64,000 bases of DNA. Origin: an uncultured Luminiphilus sp. (GTDB lineage Bacteria > Pseudomonadota > Gammaproteobacteria > Pseudomonadales > Halieaceae). The notes beneath the pieces were generated by a model. It saw nothing but the letters and a program-made list of their open reading frames with translations. It had not been told where the DNA came from and made no database searches. The stretch spans positions 1-64,000 of the forward strand of contig CAJJBO010000015.1 of assembly GCA_905182485.1 (NCBI GenBank), read 5' to 3'. Positions within the stretch are counted from its first letter, which is position 1, and every line of letters begins with the position of its first letter. Of this stretch, positions 31,175-44,953 are shown in pieces. A program made the position numbers and the translations under genes.

Positions 31175-31924
31175 ATGCGGCCATTTCATGCCACTACAGT
31201 TCTCACCCTCCTGCTAAGTTCTCTGACTTTGCTCATGCTACCGCAGCCACTCACTGCAGACCCAAGGCTTGCCCCAGATCTGCAAGCGCTTTACTGGCAG
31301 TCCGCCATGGTACGCATTGAGGTGCCTGTCATCCGCTCAGTAGAGGGCCGCATGCGCCACTTTACTGAACACTGCAGTGCCACCGCCATCACACCGGGGC
31401 CAGACACGTTACTGCTCAGTGCCTGGCACTGCTTCGAAGATTACGCCGCCACACAAGGGCCCATTCAATTATTCGCGCAACACTCACCTGACACTCCGTT
31501 GCCAGTCCGTCTCATTATCAGCGGCGGCTCGATGTCTGCGGACTGGGCGATTCTCACTCCGGTAGCCAGCACCGTCATCGGCGCTTGGATTCCCCTTTCA
31601 CCCCAACCCGCTCAACGCGGCACTCGCGTCATCGCAGCAGGTTTTGCCCCTACAACTGATTCAGGCAGGTCCGAGGAACCCGGAGAGACGCCACCCTCGC
31701 GAGGGCTGATGTATGATCCGGACTGTGTGGTAATCGCCGCGACTAGCCAGCCTGCACGATCCGACTGTGTGGCCAAAAAAGGCGCATCAGGCGGCCCGAT
31801 TCTGCGACGCACAGCCAGCGGCAGTGTCCGAGTGGTCGGGGTGATATCGGCGGGTGATGGCGCGTCCGTGAGCTACTTTCATCCCACTAACGGGCTAATC
31901 AGTCGCGTTCGCTCACTGCGATGA
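31175..31924 (+). CDS. Secreted trypsin-like serine peptidase
   Basis: Signal peptide; LLSAWHCF (His), SADWAIL (Asp), [10 protein letters not shown] (Ser). Confidence 0.8.
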   Translation: MRPFHATTVLTLLLSSLTLLMLPQPLTADPRLAPDLQALYWQSAMVRIEVPVIRSVEGRMRHFTEHCSATAITPGPDTLLLSAWHCFEDYAATQGPIQLFAQHSPDTPLPVRLIISGGSMSADWAILTPVASTVIGAWIPLSPQPAQRGTRVIAAGFAPTTDSGRSEEPGETPPSRGLMYDPDCVVIAATSQPARSDCVAKKGASGGPILRRTASGSVRVVGVISAGDGASVSYFHPTNGLISRVRSLR

Positions 31925-32878
31925 AGCGTCCTTGGTCTGACGAATCGGCGGCTCGCTGCCGATATGCAGCTCACCTCGCAATGCCGCAAGCTCTACCTGC
32001 TTTTGCCGTTCTTGAAAACGCGCCCGCTGGCGGTCGCTGCGCTGGTCGTAACATCGCGGGCAAGAAATACCCTTTTCATACTTTGAGGATTCCTTTGCCG
32101 CCTCTGTGATGGGGTGACGACAGGCATAACACTGGTCAAAACTGCCCTGCTCCAAATCATGATTTACCGCGACACGAGCGTCAAAAACAAAGCACTCCCC
32201 CTGCCAACGCGATTCAGACACCGGCACCTCCTCGAGATACTTCAAAATGCCACCCTGCAAGTGCCAGACTTGCTCAAACCCCTGAGACACTAAATAAGAC
32301 GTCGATTTTTCACAACGTATGCCGCCAGTACAAAACATCGCGACTTTTTTATGGCGAGATGGCTGTAACTGCGTATCGATCCAGCTAGGCAAATCGCGGA
32401 AATGCTCCGTTTCTGGGTTAATGGCACCCCGAAAAGTGCCAATGGCCACCTCATAATCATTGCGAGTGTCGATGACCAGGCAATCGGGATCGTCAATTAA
32501 TGCGTTCCATTGCGCGGGCGTCGCGTACTGGCCTACGCAAACGGTCGGGTCAATATCCTCAACCCCCATCGTTACAATTTCTTTCTTCAACTTTACTTTC
32601 ATGCGATGAAATGGCTCAGCGCCATGAAAAGACTCTTTCCAGTCAAGGCTCGCGAAACGAAGGTCCTGCTCTAACCACGCGATGACGGTATCAACACCCT
32701 TTCGACTCCCAGAAATCGTGCCATTAATGCCCTCTTTCGCAAGCAGTAACGTCCCTTTGACTTGCGCCTCCTGACACACCTCCAGCAAAGGCGCGCGGAG
32801 TAACGCAAAATCATCGAGCCGAACAAAACGATACAAGGCGACAACCACGCGATCCAAGGCGTCGACGTGACTAATCAC
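31913..32878 (-). CDS. trhO: tRNA uridine(34) hydroxylase / rhodanese-like protein TrhO (YceA)
   Basis: [59 protein letters not shown]. Confidence 0.94.
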   Translation of the reverse strand: MISHVDALDRVVVALYRFVRLDDFALLRAPLLEVCQEAQVKGTLLLAKEGINGTISGSRKGVDTVIAWLEQDLRFASLDWKESFHGAEPFHRMKVKLKKEIVTMGVEDIDPTVCVGQYATPAQWNALIDDPDCLVIDTRNDYEVAIGTFRGAINPETEHFRDLPSWIDTQLQPSRHKKVAMFCTGGIRCEKSTSYLVSQGFEQVWHLQGGILKYLEEVPVSESRWQGECFVFDARVAVNHDLEQGSFDQCYACRHPITEAAKESSKYEKGISCPRCYDQRSDRQRARFQERQKQVELAALRGELHIGSEPPIRQTKDASSQ

Positions 32879-33183
32879 TTCCCCGTTCCTCCTCGACAGT
32901 CAGGTGACGCCGGTACTGCCGCCACTTGATCCCACTCGTCGGGCGTATAGGTGTGAAGTGCCAGCGCATGGACAGGCCCCGCCAGCCATTCCTTGAGCAC
33001 GGCATAGACCGACTGATGTCGCTTGACACTGCGCTGCCCAGAAAACGCCTCGCTCACTAACGTCACTTTGAAGTGAGTCTCCGAGCCCTCGGGCACGTTA
33101 TGGCGGAAGCTCTCGTTTTCCACTAGCAACGTCTGCGGCGCAAAGGCAACTTGCAACGCCGTGTTGATTTCGTCTTTTATCAT
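32875..33183 (-). CDS. BolA family protein
   Basis: [29 protein letters not shown]...[14 protein letters not shown]. Confidence 0.88.
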   Translation of the reverse strand: MIKDEINTALQVAFAPQTLLVENESFRHNVPEGSETHFKVTLVSEAFSGQRSVKRHQSVYAVLKEWLAGPVHALALHTYTPDEWDQVAAVPASPDCRGGTGK

Positions 33184-33259
33184 GATGGGCATCGATCTTA
33201 TCCAGTTCATGCTAGTTTACGCTGAAATCACGATTTCATCTTTAACGGCCAACGTTACT

Positions 33260-33718
33260 ATGACCCCAGAGTCTGCATCACTGAACCGCCTCCCTACCCC
33301 ACCCATTTGGCGCCATATGCTAGCAATGCTTTACGACTTGCTGCTTATACTACCGTTGTTTATGGCCGCGACCGCCATCTGGGTCGCGATACTGGGGCCC
33401 ACAGACAGTATTGCTCAACCCACTGTGCCGCGAGTACTGCAGTGGGCGGGCTGGCTGCTGATCGTCATCCTGTTCTTCGGCATTTTTTGGCGCAGAGGCG
33501 GCCAGACCCTCGGCATGCAGGCATGGCGCATTAAGCTGATCACTCAGAGTGGCGAACGGCCAACCTGGCGACAAGCACTGATACGTGTAGTGGGCGCTCT
33601 TTTATCAGCGACGCTCCTGGGTCTCGGCTATGCCTGGCGCTTCGTCTCGGCGGACAACGCATACTGGCATGATCAGTGGTCGGGAACGCGGCTGGTACTG
33701 ATTCCCAAAAAGGGGTGA
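33260..33718 (+). CDS. RDD family membrane protein
   Basis: MLAMLYDLLLILPLFM; RRGGQTLGMQAWRIKLI. Confidence 0.88.
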   Translation: MTPESASLNRLPTPPIWRHMLAMLYDLLLILPLFMAATAIWVAILGPTDSIAQPTVPRVLQWAGWLLIVILFFGIFWRRGGQTLGMQAWRIKLITQSGERPTWRQALIRVVGALLSATLLGLGYAWRFVSADNAYWHDQWSGTRLVLIPKKG

Positions 33719-33728
33719 GCCTGTGCCG

Positions 33729-34793
33729 CTAAGTTCGGCGGAGTAATAACCACAGTCCTCCCAACCAACAGACAACTATCGGTGACAGCGCAGCCAGTAG
33801 CGGGTCATAGCCAAAAATCAGGCTGGCGGGCCCGAAAAAATCTTGGCTGATTCGGAAGGCAACTCCGACAATCACGCCGACAAAGATCTTAGCTCCCATC
33901 GTGCCTTCTCGTAGCGGCCCGAAAATAAATGACATGGCGACGAGTACTAAGCCCAGGGTCGCAAAGGGCTGCAACACCTTCCGCCAGAATGCGAGCTTAA
34001 TATCCGTAAAGACCATGCCCTGATGCTGCAAATATTGCGCGTAAGGCCAAAGCTGCAGCACAGATAACGTCTCTGGATCCACCACATCCAGAGTGAGCAA
34101 CTGGGGTGTAATGGCCGTATCCCACCGCCTTAACGTCTCCTCCAGCACCACTGTGCCATTGGGCTCTAAGCGAGTCAGCTTGACCCGCTCCAACATCCAG
34201 TGATCCCCCGCATGGGTCGCTCGTTCTGCCATCAGCGTGGTGTCTAGGCGCCGGTCCTCAGTAAAATTAAGTAAGGTAATTCCGTAAGCGATGCCGCCTC
34301 TCTGGACTGCGTCGACATGGATAAAAGTATTACCATCACGATTCCACGCGCCAAACCGGCCAGCGACCGCAGACTCGGACCGCTGCGCTAGTGCACGATA
34401 GCTCATCGCCAGTTGCTCCGAGTGCGGCGCAACAAATTCTCCGACTGAAAAACCGAGGGCCGCCACGAGCAGCGCGGGTTTTAACACAGTGACTGCCATG
34501 CGACTGATCGATACGCCTGCGGCACGCATCACCACCAACTCGCTCGAGGCAGCGAGACGACCGAGCGCAATAAGCGCCCCGATTAAAGCCGCAAATGGCA
34601 CGAACTCGTGAATGCGGCGAGGCAAGGTGTAACCGACGTAGACTAAAATATTGAGAAAACCATACCCATCACCGATGTCATCTGTTTCGTCGATGACGGA
34701 GGTCAAAGCGTCCAGCCCCACCAGCAGGAGCAACACACCGAGCGTCGCCATCAACACACCACCGCCGATATAACGATCAAGCTTAGACATTGA
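33729..34793 (-). CDS. lptG: LPS export permease LptG
   Basis: MSKLDRYIGGGVLMATLGVLLLLVGLDALTSVIDETDDIG. Confidence 0.92.
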   Translation of the reverse strand, partial: SMSKLDRYIGGGVLMATLGVLLLLVGLDALTSVIDETDDIGDGYGFLNILVYVGYTLPRRIHEFVPFAALIGALIALGRLAASSELVVMRAAGVSISRMAVTVLKPALLVAALGFSVGEFVAPHSEQLAMSYRALAQRSESAVAGRFGAWNRDGNTFIHVDAVQRGGIAYGITLLNFTEDRRLDTTLMAERATHAGDHWMLERVKLTRLEPNGTVVLEETLRRWDTAITPQLLTLDVVDPETLSVLQLWPYAQYLQHQGMVFTDIKLAFWRKVLQPFATLGLVLVAMSFIFGPLREGTMGAKIFVGVIVGVAFRISQDFFGPASLIFGYDPLLAALSPIVVCWLGGLWLLLRRT

Positions 34794-35871
34794 CGATGCT
34801 CCAGCGTTTACTGATGCGCTCCCAATGCAGTAAAACAACAGACAAAACGGCAAAAGCCACGTGCACCGCTAACATGACCCCCGGGCCCTGCCCCGATTCA
34901 ATCAGCCCCCTGCCCTGAGTCAGACCCAGAAAATAGAGCAGCAAAACCACCATCGCAGGCCCAATCTTTGCATAGCGACCTCGCCGGGCATCGGTGCGGC
35001 TCAGCGCCAGGGCGATCATTGCGATGGCCGGCACCATGAGCGGCAAGGACACACGCCACCACAAAGCGCCACGTAATTTTGGATCGCTGCTGTCCCACAA
35101 TGCCTGCGTCGCCATCGCCTGAACTTTAGTGGTGCGCCGAAGACTCCCTTGCGACTCCGGGATCAACTCGCCATACAAATCAAATTGTATTTCTTCGAGC
35201 GCGAGCTTTCCTGGCTCCCCCTGATATCGAGTCCCTCCCCGCAGCTCTAGATACCGACGCCCCGTCGACTCCTGAAAAACAATTTCGCCTTCTTGCGCGA
35301 AAGTGGCGTTGTAGACATCTGATTGCGATCCCGGCTCTCGCTCGAAGACAAAAATATTGTGCATCACACCCGCTTCGTCGATTTGCTCGGCATATGTGAC
35401 GTAATGCCCATCACGCTGCTTCCGGAACCGACCTTCGTTAAGAATATGAAGCCCCTCTGCTGACCGCGGGTTATCCAGCAGCACTTGGGCACGGGCAGAG
35501 CCCTCGGGCGCCGCATAGAGGGATAAGAACGCCACTGCGCCAACCACCACCATGGTGGGCACTAAGACATACCCGGCGAGTCTACCTGGGCCAACACCAC
35601 AAGCTCTGAGCACCACCATTTCGCTCTCAGCATAAAGTCGACCGAGGCTCAGCAAAATACCGATGAAAAGACCAAGCGGCAGAATCATTTCGAAGAACCC
35701 AGGCAACTTGAATAGCATAATCGGCAGCAATACGTCGCCCGTCAGCGAGCCCACTGCCGCCTCAGCCAGATACCGGATGAATCGACCAGCAAACACGACC
35801 AGGAACAGGACAAAACTGACCGCCACCGTATGCAGTAAAATATCGCGTGTTAAGTACCGAAGTATCCGCAT
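34783..35871 (-). CDS. lptF: LPS export permease LptF
   Basis: RILRYLTRDILLHTVAVSFVLFLVVFAGRFIRYLAEAA; YAESEMVVLRACGVG. Confidence 0.93.
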   Translation of the reverse strand: MRILRYLTRDILLHTVAVSFVLFLVVFAGRFIRYLAEAAVGSLTGDVLLPIMLFKLPGFFEMILPLGLFIGILLSLGRLYAESEMVVLRACGVGPGRLAGYVLVPTMVVVGAVAFLSLYAAPEGSARAQVLLDNPRSAEGLHILNEGRFRKQRDGHYVTYAEQIDEAGVMHNIFVFEREPGSQSDVYNATFAQEGEIVFQESTGRRYLELRGGTRYQGEPGKLALEEIQFDLYGELIPESQGSLRRTTKVQAMATQALWDSSDPKLRGALWWRVSLPLMVPAIAMIALALSRTDARRGRYAKIGPAMVVLLLYFLGLTQGRGLIESGQGPGVMLAVHVAFAVLSVVLLHWERISKRWSIVNV

Positions 35872-35978
35872 GAGCTCAATATTGGGTTGAAAGTCCGATA
35901 GATGGTTATTTCGTTAAAGGCTCCGGCATCATACACTAGCGCCCTCCCGCTTCCCGCGTAACAGAATTAGGATATCGC

Positions 35979-37916
<1,938 letters not shown>

Positions 37917-37931
37917 AGGCCCATCACTGCC

Positions 37932-40707
37932 GTGACTATGGACAAGAATTTTTCACCCGCTGACATCGAGGGACGATGGTATGACTATTGGGAGGCCAAT
38001 GGTTACTTTGCACCATCGGGCGAAGGGCCCGCGTTTTGCATCCCCATCCCTCCCCCTAATGTCACCGGCACGCTCCACATGGGGCATGGTTTTCAACAGG
38101 CCATCATGGACGCATTGGTGCGTTATCAACGAATGCGAGGCCACAACACGCTGTGGCAGGTGGGCACGGATCACGCTGGCATCGCCACGCAAATGGTGGT
38201 CGAGCGACAGCTAGAATCAGAGGGCTCCTCCCGTGAAGCACTGGGCAGGGAAGCCTTTATTGAACGGGTATGGGACTGGAAGGCAGAATCGGGCGGAGCC
38301 ATCACGCAACAGTTAAGGCGTTTGGGCACGTCACCGGACTGGAGCCGCGAACGCTTCACGATGGACCCAGGGCTATCACAAGCGGTTCAGCGCGTTTTTA
38401 TCACGCTATTTGAAGAGGGGCTCATTTACCGGGGGCATCGGCTCGTCAACTGGGACCCCACTTTTCACACTGCCATTTCTGATCTTGAGGTTGTGCAAGA
38501 GGAAGAGGCGGGCTCTTTGTGGCACCTGCGATATCCGCTGCAGGGCCGAGACGGGCACCTGGTGGTGGCAACCACTCGCCCGGAGACCATGCTGGGCGAC
38601 GACGGCGGTGCATGAAGCCCGAACAGGCAAACATGTCTTTGGACACGCTATGGAAGCTGCGCTAAAGCCACAGGTTTTAGATCGCTTTGGACATCATTGC
38701 TGACGACTATGTTGATAGCTGAGTTCGGCTCAGGCTGCGTCAAGATCACACCGGCACACGACTTCAATGATTATGCGATGGGAGAGCGTCATCAGCTCCC
38801 AAAAATTAATATCCTCACCGCCAACGCGGCGATCAACGATGCGGCACCAGAGCGGTTCAGGGGCATGGATCGCTTTGATGCGAGAAAGGCGGTCGTTGCT
38901 GAGTTCGAGGCACTGGGGCTACTCGAAAAAATTGAGCCCCACACCCTCAAAGTGCCACGAGGCGATCGCTCGGGCGCCGTCATAGAGCCTTGGCTGACGC
39001 CACAGTGGTATGTCGATGCCAAAAAACTTGCTGTTCCCGCTATCGAAGCTGTCGAACAGGGCGCGATTCAATTCGTACCCAAGCAATGGGAAAACACCTA
39101 CTTCTCATGGATGCGCGATATCCAAGACTGGTGTATCAGCCGCCAGCTGTGGTGGGGACATCGCATACCGGCATGGTATGACGAGGCAGACAACATCTAT
39201 GTGGGTGACTCTGAAGCGGCGGTGCGCGTTAAACATCAACTGCCAGACACCATGATCCTACGACAAGATGACGACGTGCTCGATACTTGGTTTTCCTCTG
39301 CACTATGGACGTTTTCTACCCTTGGCTGGCCAGACAACACCGATGACCTCAAGACGTATTTACCTTCTTCAGTGCTTGTTACCGGCTTTGACATTATTTT
39401 CTTTTGGGTCGCGCGGATGATCATGATGTCGCTACATTTTATGAAGGAAGTACCCTTCGACACGGTATATATTCACGGCTTAGTGCGTGACTTTGAAGGG
39501 CAGAAAATGTCTAAATCGAAGGGAATGTATTAGACCCAATCGATCTGATCGACGGCATATCCCTTGACGCGTTGCTGGCGAAGCGCACTGCCAACCTCAT
39601 GCAGCCGCAGTTAGCCGCTAAAATTGATAAAACCACACGTAAGCAATTTCCAGATGGCATCTTGGGCTACGGCACCGACGCACTGCGCTATGCGTTTTAT
39701 TCATTGGCCTCAACGGGAAGAGATATCAAATTTGATATCGGGCGAATAGAGGGCTATCGCAATTTCTGTAACAAGATCTGGAATGCGTCCCGTTACGTCT
39801 TAAGCCATGCTGAAGGTCATGATCTGCTATCTGAAAGAGGCGAAGACTCACTAGCGGACCGCTGGATCAAAAGCCGCATGGAGTCCACCCTCCAAGAGGT
39901 CGATCGCGCCTATGCTCAGTATCGATTTGACCTAGCATCACAAGCGCTATACGACTTTGTGTGGAATGAATTTTGCGACTGGTACCTCGAACTCTCCAAA
40001 CCCGTACTTTGGGATGAGGATACCAACGCGATGGCGGCACTGGGACACGACAGACACTCATCACGGTACTGGAGCAATCGCTTCGTATGCTGCACCCCTT
40101 TATGCCCTACTTAACCGAAGAGGTTTGGCAGAGCGTCAGCCCGTTCGCCGGCACGCAGGGTGACAGCATTATGCTGGCCCCCTGGCCAACTTACAGCGCG
40201 GAGCAGATCGACGAGGAGTCAGAGAGTGAAATTGAGTGGCTGAAGAAAATAATTATTGCGATCCGCACGATTCGTGCGGAAGCCAACATCCCACCATCAA
40301 CTGAACTGACCGTATTAGTAAGCCACGCATCCGAACAAGACAAAGCGCGCCTGACACGAAATGCAGCTTACCTCGCTAAATTGGCCAAGGTCAGCCAGCT
40401 GACCGCCCTATCACCCGACGCAGAACCCCCTCCCAGCCTAATGGCGCTGTGTGGAGAGCTTGAAATTCGTGTGCCCATGGCAGGGGTCATTGATATCGAG
40501 CAGGAGCTGGTGCGGCTAGACAAAGAGATCACCAAGCACGAGTCTGAACTCGCTCGACTCGAGGGAAAGCTCAACAATAAGGCCTTTGTCGAACGAGCTC
40601 CCGCCGAAGTCGTGGTCGCAGAGCGTCAAAAGCAAGAGCAAGCCGCGGCGTCGATTGCCACACTGAGACGACAAAGATCGCAAATAGAGGTATTGCGTTC
40701 CGCCTAA
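37932..40707 (+). CDS. valS: Valyl-tRNA synthetase with several indels
   Basis: [55 protein letters not shown](N)[16 protein letters not shown]; four collinear ORF fragments. Confidence 0.96.
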
Positions 40708-40757
40708 AGCCCTGATAAGACTACACACAATAATAATAGTTATGCGGTGGAGTTTTT

Positions 40758-40970
40758 ATGTCAGACCGCCAGGTAGGAACCGTTAAGTGGTTCAACAACG
40801 CCAAAGGTTTTGGTTTCATCACCATGGCCGATCGGCCAGACGACATCTTTGTGCACTTCAGGGCGATTCAAGGCGATGGGTATCGCAGCCTTAATGAAGG
40901 GCAAGAAGTAGAGTTCGCTTTGGTAGAAGGCCCTAAGGGTCTGCAGGCCGAGGAAGTTACCAAACGCTGA
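40758..40970 (+). CDS. Cold-shock domain protein
   Basis: [29 protein letters not shown]. Confidence 0.95.
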   Translation: MSDRQVGTVKWFNNAKGFGFITMADRPDDIFVHFRAIQGDGYRSLNEGQEVEFALVEGPKGLQAEEVTKR

Positions 40971-41027
40971 TACCCTCGTGTCGGCAGGTTTGTTAAGCTC
41001 GCGCTCCCCGTGAACGCGAGAAGCGCT

Positions 41028-41719
41028 ATGTCAACTTCGAAACCCGCTGCTGCCAGCCAGACCAAGGCGGCGACTGCCCGCCAAAAAAAGTCTCGACCTT
41101 CTGCCGTCAGCGCTAAGAATGTACGCCGTTTTCGGGGTGTCGCAATGCCGTATGCAAGCCATGCCTGCATCCGCGCCGTAAACGAGCAGGTCATGAACCC
41201 AGTATCCACGGGACCAAGCTGTGGAAATCAAGCTGCCTTATCATTGACTACCTCAAAAAGAATACACCACTGCGACGGCAACACATACTTGATGCTGGCT
41301 GCGGATGGGGCATCACTGGAATCTGGTGTGCTCAACGATGGGGCTCAGAGGTCGTTTCAATGGACGCAGATCCCGCTGTATTCCCTTATCTCGATGCCGT
41401 CGCTAAGCTCAATGGGGTCTCCACCACGCCTTGGGTACAGCGCTTTGAAAAGGTGCATAAGAAAGACCTCAAGCAAACCGATATTTTATTCGGCGGCGAT
41501 ATTTGCTTCTGGGACGAACTCGTTAAGCCAGTCGGCACAATGATCGACCGTGCCATCGACGCAGGTGTCGGCACAATTGTGATCGGAGATCCCGAGCGGC
41601 CCACCTTTCACCAAATGGCCGAAAAAGCCATCCAAAGGCACGGCGGCGAGTTGCTGAACTGGCGGCTCACGGGATCAGTGAAAGCAACGGGCGCTCTGCT
41701 CGTCATTCACAACGACTGA
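41028..41719 (+). CDS. Class I SAM-dependent methyltransferase, frame-shifted
   Basis: SIHGTKLWKSSCLIIDYLKKNTPLRRQHILDAGCGWGITGIWCAQRWGSEVVSMDADPAVFPYLDAVAKLNG across frames. Confidence 0.78.
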
Positions 41720-42916
41720 TCACTGCGTCAACACAACCTCCATAACCAACGGGCTTAGCGCAGCAGGCTCCACACAGTCACGCAGGGCTGGACGGAAAGC
41801 GGTGTTGCGCAGCAGTCTTTTGACCTTGGCCCCGGCGCGGTCATCACTGGGCGAATTGGAGGCGGTCACCACAACCTCCTTGGCGACACCACGATCCGTC
41901 ACTGAGAGCGTCACCTGAGTCACGGGTAGGCCTGAATCAGGGAGCATAAGCCGCCCTAGAGCGGGGTACTCTGGCAGCGCTCCGGGCTTTTCGAAACGAC
42001 TTGGGTGTATCTGGCAAGCCTGCTCGTACAGTGCCAGAGCACGAGTTTTCTGCCGATAAAACCACCGCCAATCGGCAAGCGCTGAGAGTGCATCATGCTG
42101 AGCAGGCGCGACCCTCAACAACTGCTCAAACAAGTCTTCCCCTTTGCTCATGAGGCGCCTCTGTAACGCCTCGAGCCGCGGTTCTCGCTCTAACGAACTC
42201 CATTCGGGGTCCGAAAAAGTGCGCTCGAACCGCTGATCGTCCACTAATACATCTAACTTGAACTCGAGAACATAATAAAAACCCGCTAGACGAAAGGTAA
42301 AAGGTTGACACCATTGACAGCTACGCGGATCTCTGCCGCAGTCATGTCGTCAAAATCTTTCTGGAACCGAAGTAACTCGCGACCTCGCGGACCCCATTCG
42401 ACATCCATCAAGACGTCCAAAGTGACATCAAAAAACTCGAGTGCCGCCTTAAGCTCTCCCTCTTCGAATGGCGGCAACCCAGATCCGAGTAATCGGAACT
42501 GGTACGCCGCCCTCTCCTCTAGCGCTTCACGGTCACCAGATTCTAGATACAGGGCGATCAAGCCCCGCAAGATGGGTAATTGCTGATCGCCGTAAAGGCC
42601 GTTGTTAACCCGCGCATTATGCAATGCCCGATCATAAAACTCCGCGCGCGAGACAGATCGCCAGATGCAGACGCGATGGCGGCAACCTCTACCATTAGTG
42701 CCGCTAGTGAAGGGTGATAAGGCCCAAGGAACTGCTCTTGCTCAAGCAGAACCGCCTCAGCCGCAGCAAGCTCCGCCCTCGTGCTCAAATCTGGCGGCGC
42801 CCTGCACTGGGATTTTTTGTGGCCTCAGATAACTGCACAAACAGCCCAAAAGGCACCGGCGTCTCGGCTACGGTAAGGTTGCCTGCGAACAGCAACAGGA
42901 GCGTCAGGTATTTCAC
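41720..42916 (-). CDS. Exported TPR-like protein, frame-shifted several times
   Basis: VKYLTLLLLFAGNLTVAETPVPFG signal peptide; AAEAVLLEQEQFLGPYHPSLAALMVEVAAI; C-terminal domain resembling a TonB-C-like fold (VTQVTLSVTDRGVAKEVVVTASNS). Confidence 0.5.
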
Positions 42917-42962
42917 AGTGCATGAGCCTAGCGGGGTCGGTAGAGAATATAACGCAAAAAAA

Positions 42963-42985
42963 ACCCGCCGAAAAGATCGGCGGGT
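42963..42985 (-). terminator. Hairpin with minus-strand T-tract upstream of the TPR gene
   Basis: ACCCGCCGAAAAGATCGGCGGGT followed (minus strand) by poly-T. Confidence 0.7.
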
Positions 42986-43133
42986 AAAAGCTTTTACGGA
43001 CTCTGGCCGCGGCGCGCGCTAAGAGAGAACTGAGCGCCCCGCTTAGCCTGTGATTTACTATGAATGAGCTGTATCATTACCGCTAATGTATTTTTTTGAT
43101 TCGACGTAGTCCCCACCGTTATAAGAGAACTCA

Positions 43134-44075
43134 ATGAACCTCAGTCGACTGGCAAAAATTGATCTTAACCTATTGGTTGCACTACATATTTTAATTGAAG
43201 AGGGCAGCGTTTCTAAAGCTGCCAGCAAGTTGTCGATCACCCAACCCGCCATGTCAAAGACGCTGGGGCGGCTGCGGGAGACGTTTGATGACCCGCTATT
43301 CGTTCGTAGCAAAAGAGGGGTACAACCCACGCCTCGAGCCCTTGGGCTCGCCGCGGAATTAAAAGTCACGCTCGAACAAATCGACGGCCTGCTGGACGCA
43401 GGAGAATTTCTACCCGCTTCGTACAGAGGTCAGATCACACTGGCGATCTCTGAGTATGTCGGCTTTACGCTGTTACCACCGCTCTCAGCCAGACTGCAGT
43501 CAAGTGCGCCGAAGCTGCGATTGCGCACCATCACCAGAGCAGAGCGGCAGCTGGATCAGCTAGCGAGTGGAGAGCTCGATTTTGCCATCCAAATTCAGAG
43601 AGAAGACTACGCACCAGAATTCTCAGTTTTACCCTTAGCAGATTCACCACTAGCCATATTCGTGCGGCAAGATCACCCCCTAGTCCAGCTGACGCTCAGC
43701 AAAGAGTTGATCCGCCAGTATCCGCACATCGCGCTCTATGTCGCCGATCGAGAGGAGCTGATCGGCGGACAAGTGCTCGCGAAAGAGTTATTTGAGAGTG
43801 ACAAGGGCATATTGGAAACCTCTCATCTCTTGACCGCCTTTGAGATTCTCAGAGAAACTGACTATCTCCTAATATGCCCCGCCTACCTTGCTCGTAGCGA
43901 GGGGGCCACGCGCGACATTGTGGCACTGACCTTACCGGTTGACCTCACCTTCAGCGTTCAGTACTCACTCATTGCGCATCGACGTACCGATCATTCGCCG
44001 ATGCATCGATGGCTGTGGCAAGAAATTATCGATACGGTTCAGGCGATGCGCTCTCGCACAGTCCATCGCGGATAG
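43134..44075 (+). CDS. LysR family transcriptional regulator
   Basis: LNLLVALHILIEEGSVSKAASKLSITQPAMSKTLGRLRETFDDPLFVRSKRGVQPTPRA. Confidence 0.94.
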   Translation: MNLSRLAKIDLNLLVALHILIEEGSVSKAASKLSITQPAMSKTLGRLRETFDDPLFVRSKRGVQPTPRALGLAAELKVTLEQIDGLLDAGEFLPASYRGQITLAISEYVGFTLLPPLSARLQSSAPKLRLRTITRAERQLDQLASGELDFAIQIQREDYAPEFSVLPLADSPLAIFVRQDHPLVQLTLSKELIRQYPHIALYVADREELIGGQVLAKELFESDKGILETSHLLTAFEILRETDYLLICPAYLARSEGATRDIVALTLPVDLTFSVQYSLIAHRRTDHSPMHRWLWQEIIDTVQAMRSRTVHRG

Positions 44076-44146
44076 GATAGCGACTGACTGACAATCCTTG
44101 TCGCAAATTGTGCGATAATTAATATTGATTACTTGTGTTGCCCCAA

Positions 44147-44950
44147 ATGAGCTCATCTACACGCCGTGCCATACCGCGCTTTGACACGCCTATCGTTGAA
44201 ACGCATTGCCATCTCGACTATCTCGGTGATGAGGCGCTAGAAAGCGCCTTACATGCCGCGGAGGATGTCGGTATCGAGCGCATTGTCACGATTGCGGTAT
44301 CAGCAGACAACCTTGATACAGTGCAACGCATCGCCACCGATCACGACCAAGTCTGGTGCACACAGGGAATCCACCCTCACGAAGCCGATAGCTGGGGTCG
44401 TGAGCTCAGCGAACGCATTACCAAAAACTGCAGCAGCACAAAGGTCGTCGCCATTGGCGAGATTGGTCTCGACTATCACTATGACCACGCCGATCGCCGA
44501 ATCCAAGCAGAAGCGTTTGACGCACAGTTGAATATTGCCTCAGAGGCGGGCTTACCCGTCGTCATTCACACCCGCGAAGCCGATGAAGACACTCGCGCTA
44601 TCTTAGCGAACCACAGCCAAACACTGAGAAATAAGGGGGTGATACACAGTTTTACAAGCTCACTATCCCTCGCCGAATTCTGCCTGAGCGAGGGATTTAT
44701 GCTGGGGTTCAATGGCATTATCACCTTCCGTAATGCCGATAATGTCCGCGAGGTCGCTGACGCTACGCCCACTGATCGCATTGTCCTAGAAACTGATGCC
44801 CCCTATTTAACCCCCGTACCCTATCGCGGGCAGCCCAATGAACCACGCTACCTGCCTTTTATTGCTGAAACCTTAGCCGGCATCAAAAAGCTCGATACCG
44901 AAGTGTTTCTTGAGCACGCACGACGCAACAGCTACCAACTGTTTTTCTAG
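44147..44950 (+). CDS. TatD family metal-dependent hydrolase
   Basis: VETHCHLDYLG; GIHPHEAD; IGEIGLDYHYD; VIHTREADEDT; LETDAPYLTPVPYRGQPNEP. Confidence 0.94.
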   Translation: MSSSTRRAIPRFDTPIVETHCHLDYLGDEALESALHAAEDVGIERIVTIAVSADNLDTVQRIATDHDQVWCTQGIHPHEADSWGRELSERITKNCSSTKVVAIGEIGLDYHYDHADRRIQAEAFDAQLNIASEAGLPVVIHTREADEDTRAILANHSQTLRNKGVIHSFTSSLSLAEFCLSEGFMLGFNGIITFRNADNVREVADATPTDRIVLETDAPYLTPVPYRGQPNEPRYLPFIAETLAGIKKLDTEVFLEHARRNSYQLFF

Positions 44951-44953
44951 ACG

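Noticed and set aside
37932-40707. valS as programmed frameshifting or split protein
   Set aside because: Breaks occur inside universally conserved motifs and include homopolymer losses, which fits sequencing error better.
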